Source: Neurospora tetrasperma FGSC 2508 (lineage: Eukaryota > Ascomycota > Sordariomycetes > Sordariales > Sordariaceae). Taken from it: 64,000 bases of DNA. Location of the stretch: the NCBI RefSeq assembly GCF_000213175.1, contig NW_009799103.1, positions 3,892,258-3,956,257 of the forward strand, in the 5' to 3' direction. Within the stretch, counting starts at the first letter, position 1. Every line of letters begins with the position of its first letter. Both the position numbers and the translations under genes were made by a program. Below the pieces are notes generated by a model, which did no database searches, was not told where the DNA came from, and was given only the letters and a program-made list of their open reading frames with translations. Positions 11,069-22,073 of this stretch are shown here, piece after piece.

Positions 11069-12777
11069 ATGCATGTGGTGTCCTCCCAGAACGGTCTCCC
11101 GGAGGAGTTCCCCTCCGGCTTGCCACACCGGGATACGCACACAAGTGAAGTCGAACCACCAAAAGACCAGCAACATCCAGGTATGTCCATTGTCCAGTTG
11201 AAGCTCCATCCTTTTGTCTCTTCGACATCAATGGGAACGGAACATTGACTCTACCTTACAGTAAAATGGTACCGTTCATCAATGTTCAACGTCACCATCG
11301 TCGGTGTCTGCAGTTTCGCATGCCCCGGCATCTGGTCCGCCATGAACTCACTCGGCGCCGGCGGAGCCGCTTCTCCTAATCTCATCAACGCCGCCAACGC
11401 CATTACTTTCAGTCTCATGGTCCTCTCCAGCTACCTGTCCAGTGCGTTGATGTACTTTGTTGGTGTCAAGGGCGCTTTGATCTTTGGCTGGCATGTCCCT
11501 TCAAAAATTCTCCCCACCACCGCCCATCACTCTCGATCTACTAACACAGGCACTCATCACAGCATCGGTTACGCCCCCTTTGCCGCCGGTCTCTACACCA
11601 ACAACCGCTACGGAAACGAATGGTTTGTCCTCCTCGGTGCCGCCCTCTGCGGTATCTCGGCTGGCGTCTTCTGGGCCGCCGAAGCATCCATCGCCATTGC
11701 CTACCCTGAGCCTTGGAACAGAGGGAAAGCTTTGGGTTACTGGCTCTCCTTCAAGCTCTTCGCTCAGATGCTGGGCGGTGCCATCAATCTCGGTCTCAAC
11801 GCCAACAATGACCAAGCCGGACAGGTCTCATACACGGTGTTCCTGGTATTCATCGCCATTCAAGCTGCTGGCCCCTTCATTGGCTTCTTGCTCAATAGTC
11901 CTGACAGGGTAGAACGAAAGGATGGCAAGAAAGTGGACTTGACCATCACCCAAAATCCATGGAAGGAGATCAAAGCCACCACCAAACTCTTCTTCACCAA
12001 AAAGTTTCTCCTCCTTCTTCTCTGGATTGGCAATGCCGTCTTCTCGGAGTCCGTCTTCTTCACCTACCTGGCCATGTGGTTTTCAGTCCGTTCGCGAGCT
12101 CTGGGATCGCTGATGTCGGGCATTGTTCCTGTCATTGGCGGAAACATCTTGGGCTACTGGCTTGATCGGGGTAGCATCTCGCTGAAGATCAGGAGCAGAG
12201 TGGCCTTCTGGACGCTGGTGATCTTTCAGGGTGCATGGTGGACGTGGGCGACGGTGTTGGTAACGAGGTTCAAGGAGACAAAGCCGACTTATGATTGGAC
12301 GACGCCCGGACTTGGAGCGGCGTTTGGGGTGTTTATCTTTTTAGCCGTCAGCTTTCAGCTCAATTATCTGTTTTCGTGAGTTTTTCTTCCAGCCAAGTTC
12401 TTGTTGACGTTGTGATTGATGTACACTAACACCCGCATAGATACTTCATCGTCCACAACATCGCCGAGAGCGATGAGGAGATCATCCGCTATGCTGCCCT
12501 TCTCCGCGGTACCGAGTCCGCTTGGCAGGCCCTCAGCTATGGACTGGAGTCTTTGACTATGTTTACTGCGACTGGCGGCGTGTACATGAGCTTTGTCATA
12601 TGGGCGGTGGCTATTTACCCCACTTGGCATCTGCTTAGACACTTTGGCGTTCATGGGCCGTTGGCGGGCGATGAATCATATTCGGCAAGTGTCGAACGAG
12701 TGAAAGAGAAGGGCGCGATTAGTTCGGCAACAAGCTCGGGAGATGAGGCCGGCAATGAGAATACGATCAAGGCGTAA
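11069..12777 (+). CDS. UNC93-like major facilitator (DUF895-type) membrane protein
   Basis: Four exons (11069-11180, 11262-11490, 11563-12375, 12441-12777) give 496 residues with about 11-12 hydrophobic segments. The family blocks NSLGAGG, AAGLYTNNRYG and FWAAEASIAIAYPEPWNRGKALGYW are typical of fungal UNC93-like proteins; substrates of this group are unknown. Introns 1 and 3 are GT-AG. Intron 2 (11491-11562, 72 nt) fits only as GC-AG (donor GCATGT, branch CTAAC), and its removal restores ALIFG-CIGYAPFAAG. Because it is 72 nt and open, retention would insert 24 residues. It sits between the Baeyer-Villiger-like enzyme and the reductase, so it may export a product or tune transport for the cluster; that role is inference. 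Confidence 0.83.
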
Positions 12778-13233
12778 AAGAGGGGATGACGAAAGTTACC
12801 TCTAAGGATCTATGTTCGCATGAAGGTAATATCAGGCAGTTTAGTTCCAGTTACAACCTGAAAAAGTCATTGATTACCTCCATGTTGAGTCTGCCGTTGC
12901 AACGTTTGCAGGTACAAACCGGGTATTTACGCAGCTTTTGGGGCTTGAAATTACCTACTAGGTAGAAGCAGGTTCCATCCAACTACTGTATCTCACGGAC
13001 ACAAGAGACTGGAAGTGGAAGTCAAGGATCCGGGTACACGGGAGTGACATGCCTAGAGGTACCCACGACACTTCAACCGGAAGAAAACCTCAAGGGAATC
13101 GAATGGCAAACACAAAAGGACCAGTATCTCTGGCTAAATCGTATAGAAAATGGTGTCCAAGATGATGGAAAGTAAAATCGCTTCAACCTCGACAGTTACT
13201 ATCAGCTTACACTCAGATCACATCCTCCCTAGC
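12778..13233. other. Convergent 3' intergenic region
   Basis: This lies between the stops of the UNC93-like gene and the reductase. It holds two of the dispersed motifs, TACCTACTAGGTAG at about 12953-12966 and TAGAGGTACC at about 13054-13063. No gene is seen. Confidence 0.35.
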
Positions 13234-14797
13234 CTATTCAGCAACCCTGACAACCAGTTTCCCACCACTAATCTCCCCCTTTCTCATTCTATCCAGCCCC
13301 CTATTGATACTACCGAGCCCCTGCACAACATCGATGATCTCTGGCGCCTTCACCAACCCCTCAGCCAACAACCTCTCCAACCATTGACACAACGCTCCGC
13401 CCACCTCTGGAACTTCGTGAAACAACTTGATTGGTACCGTATGGAACATCGTTCCCTCAGGTGCTTGCTGCTTAGGCAGGCCGGTAAGACCAATCAGGTG
13501 CGCGCCCAGGAGGGTCTCCTCCTTAGGTGTGCCAGGCGGGGATGGTGGTTTCTCGCCAGCTGGTAGAGGAGGAGAGTCGATGTTATCGGGAGAAAGGGCG
13601 TGAAGCAGCGAAGTAGCAGATTCCCGACCGCGGGTGTCCACGCCAAAGCGAAGTTTGCCCTTCAAATTCTGGCGGATGATCTGCACCGCCCTTTCAGGGT
13701 CGTGGCTGTCCACCAGCAGGTCGGCCTTGAGTACTTCATGGTTACTCAACCTCAAGCCGTGCTTAGCCTTATCAACGATAGTAACAACCTTCAGTCCGGC
13801 GAGCTTCGCTAACTGGATCGTCAGGTTGGCACTCGTCGAGCTTCCACCCCAAACGGCAACCCAATCCCCGGCTCTGGCTCTCTCATGAGAACAAATTCCG
13901 TCCAGGCATTCAGAGCAGATGTCTTCTGCTAGAGACCCGGGGGAAACGGATGAGCGGAGGAGGGAGAAGAGATCGGGACCGGAGAGGATAGAAGAGAAGT
14001 CGACACCCATGCACACGCCTAGGGAAAGGGCGGCGGCGACGAAGGCCACGCCGAGAGTAGAACCCTCCTCGAGGGAAAGGGAGGGTGGGATGCGGACGGT
14101 GTTGTAGTCGAAGGAGATGACGTATTGCTGGTAGGCAGCTTTGCGGAGGTCGCGGTAATCGGTGGAGATGGCGAGGACCTGGGGTTATTAGCTGCCTGAT
14201 GGAGGTGTCAAGTGGCATGAGATAAAGTGGGAAGGGGCGGAAGTGAGAAGAGGTAAGATGAAGGGAAGTGACAGGTGAGCTGATATGAAAGTGACCTACT
14301 CGATCCCTTGGCTTTAACCTGGAATCTTTCCTGGATGTCTGAACAACTTCACCTGCCAACTCACGACCAGAGATGTATGGTAATTCCGGAATGGCAAAGT
14401 TGAAGTCACTTTATGAATGTTAGCAGTTAACTCCCCCCAAACATGGGACGTTGTGAGAAACTGACGGTGCCTTCCAATCAATGGGATTAAGTCCAATGGT
14501 CTGTGTCCTCACAAGAACATCATGCTCCCCCTCTACTCGTGGGACGGGATAATCCTCTGTCAGCTGGTATGGTTGCTTTGCCGCGTGCAGCAAGAGCACT
14601 GTTTGCTTCTCTGGCGCTGGTAGAGGCTCCATGTCGGTAGAACTGGTGCTGTGGTTACCGCTGCCGATGAGAATGTTGTCTTCCCGTAGTTGTTCTTGCA
14701 GTTCAACGTATTGTACTTGTGGCAGCTGGCTGTTCTTCGTAGGTGACGAACTGTTTTTGCGGAGCTTCTTCAGTGACAAACGTTTGATGAAAGACAT
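13234..14797 (-). CDS. Medium-chain dehydrogenase/reductase (zinc-independent quinone/enoyl reductase type)
   Basis: Three minus-strand exons (14797-14466, 14408-14300, 14178-13234; introns 57 and 121 nt) give 461 residues. The GroES-like N-terminal domain is seen in QTIGLNPIDWKAP and YISGRELAGEVV; the nucleotide-binding site is AVWGGSSTSANLTIQLAK (about 255-272), as in enoyl-reductase-like MDR proteins. The block TDYRDLRKAAYQQYVI is typical of fungal members. The usual catalytic zinc ligands are not apparent. An N-terminal basic extension of about 45 residues and an insert with C-x2-C-x4-C-x-H (residues 235-245) just before the Rossmann fold are unusual. It is divergent from monooxygenase B and could reduce an aldehyde or enone made by the oxygenases; that is inference. 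Confidence 0.82.
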
Positions 14798-15989
14798 GAT
14801 GTTGCTCAAATTGCCGTATGAGATGCTTGCGTCATCCAGGATCGAAGTGTACCTCTAGCAATCGAGCGGTGTTCAAGTAGTGCGTCGAAGTACAAGACTG
14901 GTACTTGGGTGACTTCAGGCTCGTTGTTTCTGGCTTGTTAACTGGCTGTACTCTAGCAAACAACATCAACGGTCGAAAGTAACGAATATATAAACCTTCT
15001 GAAGTCAAGGGAAACTTCGCATGTTCTTCCAGAAGGGAACTAAGCACCGCTTGACCAAATCGAATTCGCGACACACACTCCGGATGATCTCTGTCAAGTG
15101 CCTGACAATCCGGCTGAGCGTTGGATTGCGCCATCTCGGTCGGATTCGACTCAATTGAGCGATATGTGTATCCCCTGGGGAGAGCCAAAGGCTGTCCTGC
15201 CGTTGGACAATCACCACGTCCTGTTGTTGCCCACCATGGTAGCTCTCTGCAGCTCATCCAGTCTCACTCTGGTATAGAGGTGGGAGGGACCATGGACCCC
15301 CACTCTTGCTCGCCAACGATAGAACGGGTACGGATAATCGGGAGCAGGTGCAACCAGTCGCATGCGATGTGGACTGCAGACTACAGGGTGTCCTGTGCTC
15401 GGCGATGCTGTGCAAGCGCAAAGGAGGGAACGCGGCGATGGCTGTCAATGTCCCGTCGGTGGCGCCAATCCCTCGGATATCAGTACAAACATGCTATCTC
15501 CGCAGTGGGTTTAGATGTACATGATGGTGTTGGCCATGAGTTAGGGCGGGCTGTAGTGTCAGGAACAATGAAGCACTTGGGCGAGAGGTCGGGGTAGCTG
15601 CGGTTGCTGATGAGCACCATCCCCGCGTCAATCACGCAATTGCGGGCAGTCGTTTCCGAGCACGGCACCAGTGACGAACTCGGCAACGCGGTAGCAGTAT
15701 CGACCATCACGACACTCTTTGACATCTTTGAGTGATTGATAGCGTCTTGGTAAAGCAGTCTGGGTGCCCCTTATAATGGCGAATCGCCTTGGTCGTCGTC
15801 GTCATTGATCGTTTGGTTTCGTTCAAATCGGGGCAAAAGTCAACAAACCCCTTTTGCGGACCCCTTCAGTTCGCTTAGCGATAACGGGCTCAGTTCTCTT
15901 GACTTCAACGACGTGCATCGACAACCACTTGAGCGCAAGGTGGAACAGACTCTCACAATCCGGGCATTCACTGAGACACATCAGCAATC
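14798..15989. other. Divergent promoter region, reductase / monooxygenase B
   Basis: This 1.2-kb stretch has several open frames (one of 158 codons on the plus strand at 15121) but none with a credible domain. No perfect CYS-3-type site was found here by eye. I see no RNA gene. Confidence 0.35.
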
Positions 15990-17739
15990 ATGTCCAGACC
16001 AACAGACGGGTCAGGGCAAACCAGGCCCAAGAAGAAACTCATCATCAATGCCTTCGTCGAAATGTGTAAGTCGGTCCAATGACCCACTCCGGAGGTCAGC
16101 CCACTTGACCCCCTTTTGAAAACGAACAACAAGAGCCTGAAGCGAATCAACGACCTCAATTTCACTTTGCCGTCGACGACCTGTATCCACACATCCACCT
16201 GCTTGACCATGAAACCAATCCACTGACATCTGCCATCAGGCTCCGGCCATCAATCCCCGGGCCTCTGGCGCCACCCCTCCGACCAGTCCCACAATTTCAC
16301 TTCCGTCCAACACTGGGTCGAGCTCGCCAAGCTCCTCGAATCCGCCAGATTCCACGGCATCTTCATCGCCGATGTCCTCGGTGGCTACGATGTCTATCGT
16401 GATTCCCTCACCCCTGCCATCGTCTCCGGGGCGCAATGGCCCGTCAACGAGCCCTTGTCGGTAGTCCCCGCCATGGCGGCCGCCACAAAATCTCTCGGTT
16501 TCGGCGTCACTGTGAGCACCAGCTACGAAGCGCCCTATCATTTACACCGCCGCCTGGCGACGGTCGATCACTTGACCAACGGCAGATTAGGCTGGAACAT
16601 TGTGACGAGTTACTTGGACAGCGCCGCTCGTAACATTGCGGGACGGGAAAAGCAGGTGGCACATGATGAGCGCTACGAACAGGCGGAGGAGTACTTGCGG
16701 GTAATGTACAAGCTTTTTGCCTCTTCGTGGCGGGACGACGCGGTTGTGCTGGATCGCGAGAGGGGAGTGTATACCGACCCGGAGGCCGTGAGGCAGATCA
16801 ACCACGAGGGCAAGTTCTTCTCCGTCCCCGGCCCCGCGATTGTTCAGCCCACGCCACAGAGAGTGCCGCTTCTGTTGCAGGCTGGAACCTCCAAAGCTGG
16901 CAAGCTCTTTGCTGCGCAGCACGCCGAAGCCATCTTTGTGAGCTCGCACGCGCCGCAGGTTTGTGCGAAGAATATTGCCGAGGTGAGGCAGTTGGCCCGG
17001 GAAAAGTTTGGAAGAGATGGGAGCAAGATCAAGGTGTTGAGTTTGGTTACACCGATTCTAGGCAGGACCGAGGAGGAGGCGAAGGAGAAATTGGCTGATT
17101 ACAGGAAATTTGCGAGCACGGAAGGTGCGCTGGCGCTCTTTGGTGGGTGGACGGGCATGGATTTGAGCAAATATGGTGATGATGAGGAGTTGAGAGAGGT
17201 TGAGAGTAATGCTGTGAGGTGAGTTTGTTTCCTCCCGGTTGAATTGTGAAATGAACAGAGCGTTAACTGCCCTTGGTTCAGGTCGACGGTCGAGGCTTAC
17301 GCCAGGTTCTCTCCGCCTGGCTCAAAGTGGACAAAGCACACCGTTGCAGAGCACGTTTCCATCGGTGGCAACGGTCCCATCCTTGTTGGCACACCAGAGC
17401 AGGTTGCTGATGGCCTTGAGGCCTGGATAAATGAGGCTGATGTTGATGGCTTCAACTTTGTAAGTGATCCGTCCCAGATATCCATGGACTGTACCAAACC
17501 TAATGCACGCTCAGGCATATGCCCTCTTCCCGGGATCTTTCCAGGATATAATCGATCTTTTGCTCCCCGAGTTGAAGAAGCGTGGTCTCTTCTGGGACGA
17601 TTACGCTGTCCCCGGCGGAACATACCGTGAGAACTTCTATGGTGCCCAAGGCCAGAAGTATCCATTGGAGGAGCACATTGCGTCCAAGTACCAGTGGAAA
17701 GCCGGTGTACCATCTGAGGAGCACAAGATCCCAGAGTAG
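15990..17739 (+). CDS. FMN-dependent monooxygenase, NtaA/SnaA/DszA family (copy B)
   Basis: Four exons (15990-16065, 16240-17218, 17282-17459, 17515-17739; introns 174, 63 and 55 nt) join in frame to 485 residues. Family blocks match copy A throughout: LIINAF, SPGLW, GAQWPV, PAMAA, GRLGWNIVTS (140-149), LLQAGTSKAG, HVSIGGNGP, DVDGFNF and LLLPELKKRG. It is thus a class C flavin monooxygenase needing external FMNH2. None of its three introns falls at a position used in copy A, so the pair is an old divergence rather than a recent duplication. The 5' exon is short; the ATG at 15990 begins a frame that leads directly into LIINAF. It is divergent from the reductase and closes the oxidative neighbourhood. 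Substrate is unknown. Confidence 0.85.
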
Positions 17740-18926
17740 ATGTGCACGCATAGCCGGTGAACTTTCTACAGAAAAAGAAAGTAGCACGTTAATTCTCAAA
17801 AGGTCTCCATCTTGAAATCATCTGGAGTACCTATCGTCTCGATACCTTGTTACACCTTGAATTTATCGACGGACGATGAAGGGCTGAAAGCAGACCCGGA
17901 TGTCGACTGGATGCTCTGAAAGCGGCCGATATGGCCAAACCTGATTATCAACCTTGTTTGAGAACATCCTTGAACGACGCTTGAAGAGTGTCGACGTTCC
18001 CGTTTCGGTTTTACCGTTAGTCCAGAGAAGCCAAGACCTTGACCGATGTGTCTTGTATTGTTTCTTGATTGGCAGGCTGGAAGGGACGAAAATGAGGAAT
18101 GAAGAAGAGTGAAAAGAAGCGTAGATGGCCGATACAAAGGAGGTATGGAGGGAGGGAAGACGCATACCTCAAGAATTCGGTTGCCGCAGCCGTTGCTGGT
18201 AGATCACCACAGCTCAGTTGCTATGACAGAGACCAATGTGCCACGCGATGAACGATGTTACGGATGGGAAAGGCAACCCGCCTGATAAGCCATCTGAAAG
18301 CAATGAGCCATAACCATTTTGATACGCCTGATGAGAAGCCTGTAAAAAGAAAACACACACACACTAAAGAGGTATAATTACACCGGTTGTTGTCATGACG
18401 TAAAAGGCCTCCTTCCATTGTCCTAATTCCCTTGCTGCCTCTACCGCCCGAGCCCATGCCCACACGAGAAATAGCGACAATTGCCAAACGCTGACAGATA
18501 GAGAAGACTATCGAGGCAGATGAAAACAGAAGAAGAAAAAAGGTCTATTCTTCGAAATGCATCGCTAACCCTTTTTGGATTCCCACTTTCAAATCCTCTC
18601 ATTACAATGGGATAAAAGATGCTGGGAGGGGATCTATCCGAGACTCGTCCTGGTCAAGTTGAAGCCCATACGCTGAAGCAGTTCGCCTGCCATGAAGCGA
18701 CTGAGTTCGCCTGGCCACTTGATGTTCGCCGCGTTCCAATCGTTGGCGATAATCTCGGTCTCACATTCGACGAAATCAGTCGCCGCTTTCATGCGTTGCG
18801 ATCGAGCCCATGCCATAATCATTCCTTCGCAATCCTCTTATCGCCCTTGCTTTTCTGCCATGTCGACCCGGGTATACTTCTGCCGCCACCATCAGTCAGT
18901 TCTCCACTGCCGCTATTGTCACCCGC
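17740..18926. other. Convergent intergenic region
   Basis: These 1.2 kb lie between the ends of monooxygenase B and eIF3e and mark the border between the accessory neighbourhood and core genes. No gene or repeat is recognised; a short CA-repeat is at about 18353-18364. Confidence 0.35.
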
Positions 18927-20330
18927 CTATCTGGCAACAGCAGCAGTCAAGACCTGCGTCCTGAAGAAACCGCCCTTGGTGCGCTCAATGACCTGCTGGT
19001 ACACGGAGCTCGGGGGGTGGTTCATAACAACGGTGCCCTCCTGGTAGTCAATCTTGGCATCGAGGCGGGTGTCGCGAATGAGGTTGACAATCCACTTCTC
19101 GGCGTCGTCGTTATTAAGGCCGAGGCGGGCGCTGAGGTCCTTGAGCGAGATGCGGGCGTGGATCTTGCAGTAGCTCTCGAAGATGAGGTGGCGGGCCGAG
19201 TCGACAAAGTCATCGGCGTGGGCGAGCAAGAAGAAGTCGCTCCTGAGGACCTCCTCGGCAAGCACGAGCTGTTGCTGGGCCTCCTCAAAGTCAAAGTCGA
19301 TGCACAAGGCGTGGACGAAGCGGGTGATGGGGTCCTGGTACTCGTAGGCCTCCTGCTTGACGATGCGAACAACGTCCTTCATCTGCTTCTGGTGGACACC
19401 GGCGTTCTTAGCGCGGCCGCGGTTGGTGATGACGGCGACGGTGAGATAGCGGAGGATCCAGGGCGAGTTGGCCTGGATGGTGTTGATGAAGCCGGCGTTG
19501 AAGAAGAGGTCGAGGAGGGGCTCACGGGCCTTGTCGTAGTTGAAGAGGGGGAAGAGGGCCCAGTGCACGAGCTGGGTGCGGTGCTGCAGCTGAGCAAGGG
19601 GGTTGTTAGCGAGCCTGGTGTCGATGCTCTCGCGCACCTTTTGCAGCTCCTCCATGGCGGATTCCCAGTTCATGGTGAGGATCTCGCAGGCGAGACGACC
19701 CCATGTGGCGTACGAGACCTTGTCGTTGTCGGTGGAGAGGACGCGGAAGCGGTAGAGGAGCTCCGAGGCGTCGGCGTAGTTGCCGCACGAGTACTGGAGC
19801 TGGCCAAAGTCGTAGAGGGCGTTGACCATGTCGATGGTGACCTGCACAGGATATGGGGGTTAGCCATGTACCACAAGCCACATGTGCTAATGGAAACAAA
19901 AAGTAAGACGTACGTCGTGCTCCTTCTTCAAGAACTCCAAGTTGGCCACCTTGTCGGAGCGCAGGTTGTTAACGACATCGTCACGCTGCAGCAGCTCGGT
20001 GATCTTGGCAGTCTCCTGCTCGTACTTTTCGAGCTGGTGGAAGACCTTTTGGCGGCGCTCGGCGTACTCGGCGGGGGGCTCCTTAAGACCCTCGAGCTCG
20101 CAGTAGAGGTTGGCGACGTAGTCGGTCATGTTGGTCTTCTTGAGGAGGGCGTACTTGGCGGCGAGGATCTCGCGAGCCTTGTCGGTCTCATCTTCCTTAA
20201 GGCGGCCGGCGTTGAACTCGAGGAGGGGGAAGATCATGTGGCGGTCGAGATGGGGAGCGAGCTTGAGGACGAGGTCATAGTTGGCGGGCGCAACGTCGCC
20301 GTTGACGGTGGCGGGGGATGTGGAAGCCAT
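18927..20330 (-). CDS. int6: Eukaryotic translation initiation factor 3 subunit E (Int6)
   Basis: Two minus-strand exons (20330-19914, 19841-18927; 72-nt intron) encode 443 residues, the normal eIF3e length. The N-terminal eIF3e domain runs from [22 protein letters not shown]; the C-terminal PCI domain includes [16 protein letters not shown] and ends with the winged-helix block [12 protein letters not shown]. eIF3e is part of the cytoplasmic eIF3 complex that recruits mRNA to the 40S subunit. It is transcribed divergently from the mitochondrial ribosomal protein gene at 21311. Codon bias is strong, as expected for a highly expressed gene, and this produces a long antisense open frame (19017-20375) that is not a gene. 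Confidence 0.96.
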
Positions 20331-21310
20331 GTTTGGATGTGTGTGTCTGTGACTGTGTATGGACGGTGGTGGTGATGATGATGTTAGTTGGTGGTGATGA
20401 CAGACGACACTGAGTGGACGGCGACAAGGTCAAGTCGGGATCGGGTCGAGTCGAGGCCTGGAGAGGAGGGAGGGGGGGTATTACGGTGGGTGGGATAAGA
20501 TAGAGGGCCGGGGGAGGGTCGGTCGACTATCAGAAAGAAAGAAAGAGGAATATGGATGGAAAGGGTGTGTCCGGTCTCCAGGTTCGTTCGTTCAGTTGCC
20601 AGGCGCTTTCGAAATGCGATCCGCCAAATTTCTCTTTGTGACCCCGTCCAGTTGTGGTGGCCCGTCAATCTTTGGTGGGGTCGAAAATTGGGAAAATGCG
20701 CTTGACACCACTGACCAGTGACAAAAAGCACGGGCCATCGAATTCAGTTCAATGCTGCCTCTGTCGCACAACAATTGCAGGGCACAGCTGAATGCGTTCG
20801 GTGCCACTTCCACTTCCGTCTAGGCACCACGGAGGGGTAAGTGTAGAGCCCAGATCAGGCACCCCGGCAAGGCCTGGAGCTTCAGCGAACGCCCTGGGCA
20901 CACAGTTTCATCCCTCTCGTTCGGCGCACATCCCGCCGGACGGGCAGAGCACCTCACGTACGCGGGGACGCCCGGGCGGTCAATAATTCTGCCGATTACC
21001 GACCAAATTTCCAGAACCCGACGACGGACCCGCCGCGCCGAGAGGAAGGGAACACGGCCCAGGGCACGGGACGCGGGACCGATCCGACTCCAGCGAGCCA
21101 GCAATTGAACGCGATCCGAAACGGGGACCTCTTGGCCGCAGCGCAGGTCCAGTCTGAACTCCAGATCCCAGCCAAGCCTACCTACCTATCAGATCCCGTT
21201 GCGACCGACCGAACCCAGCTCGATCGATTCGACCTCCCCAACTTTCGCGACAGCCTTGCCATAATTCTTTCTGTCTTTACCACCACACCACACAACACAA
21301 CACCACAACC
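20331..21310. promoter_or_regulatory. Divergent promoter region, eIF3e / mL49
   Basis: This 980-bp region separates two translation-related genes read in opposite directions. It holds pyrimidine/purine tracts, including a GAAA microsatellite at about 20533-20546, and a GGTGAT-rich stretch beside the eIF3e start. A CACCACAC-rich leader precedes the mL49 ATG. No gene is seen. Confidence 0.4.
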
Positions 21311-22073
21311 ATGTTCCGCTCAACCTTCCTCGGCCTCTCCCGGGCCATCGCCCAGCCCGCGACGCCCCTCACCGTCCGCGCCGCCTTCCAGTCCCGATTC
21401 TACTCCGCCGCTGCCGCCGCATCGCAACCAACAACAACAGCCACAACAACGACACCACTCCAGCAGCAGCAGCAGCCCACCACACAACCCACCACCCCTA
21501 TCCAGACCCAGACCGGTGCCGCGCCAACAGAATCGACGAAACCCGTCGCCAAGCCCTACCTAGTAGGCCGTGCCTGGACCCAGCGCCTGCCCGTCTACCA
21601 CCTCGCCAAGCGCGGTGGTAACAAGAAGCTCACCCAGATCAAGAAGGTGCAAGGTGATGGCCAGGCTCTGCGCAGGGACCTTGCGCAGTTCTTGGGGCTG
21701 GAGGTGAAGGAGGTGCGGGTGAAGGTGCCGACAGGGCATTTGGAGGTTGATGTGAGTTCTTTGCTTTTGCATTTTCTGTTTGCTGCTATTTGCGAGAGAG
21801 TGCGAGGCAGTATGACACCAGGAGTGAGGGAATGTAAAGAAAAATCGGGAAAGAGATGGAAGTTCGGGAAGAGAGGCAAGGAGGGAGGTAGAGGTTTGAA
21901 GATCATGGGACAATGGACAAAAGGAAGAGACGCGAGAAAAGAACAGGGCGATGGGGAAAACAGGAAGAGAGTAAAACTTGCAGCAGAAAGAACCGATGCT
22001 AACGGACAACCAACAAAAACAGGGACACCGCAGAGAGGAAATCGTCAAGTTCCTGGACGGCTTGGGCTTTTAA
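21311..22073 (+). CDS. img2: Mitochondrial large ribosomal subunit protein mL49 (Img2)
   Basis: Two exons (21311-21751, 22023-22073) encode 163 residues. A basic, Ser/Ala-rich presequence (about 1-38) for mitochondrial import is followed by a Thr/Gln/Pro-rich linker and the Img2 domain: YLVGRAWTQRLPVYHL, LTQIKKVQGDG, and GHRREEIVKFLDGLGF at the C-terminus, the last supplied by the tiny 51-nt second exon. The 271-nt intron is long and purine-rich with a GCTAAC branch site, and exon 1's frame stays open across it to 22132, so a retained intron would give a different, longer tail. The conserved GHRR...GF ending proves the splice. It is divergent from eIF3e. Confidence 0.93.

Noticed and set aside
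15121-15597. Frame with VGLDVHDGVGHELG, recalling M24 (aminopeptidase P) metal-binding motifs
   Set aside because: Only one short block resembles the family; the metal ligands, spacing and the rest of the fold are missing, and no neighbouring frame continues it. Treated as chance.
19017-20375. 452-codon open frame on the plus strand over eIF3e
   Set aside because: It is antisense to a well-conserved gene and results from that gene's biased codons (few TAA/TAG/TGA complements). Its sequence is a Val/Glu/Gly-rich low-complexity string with no domain.
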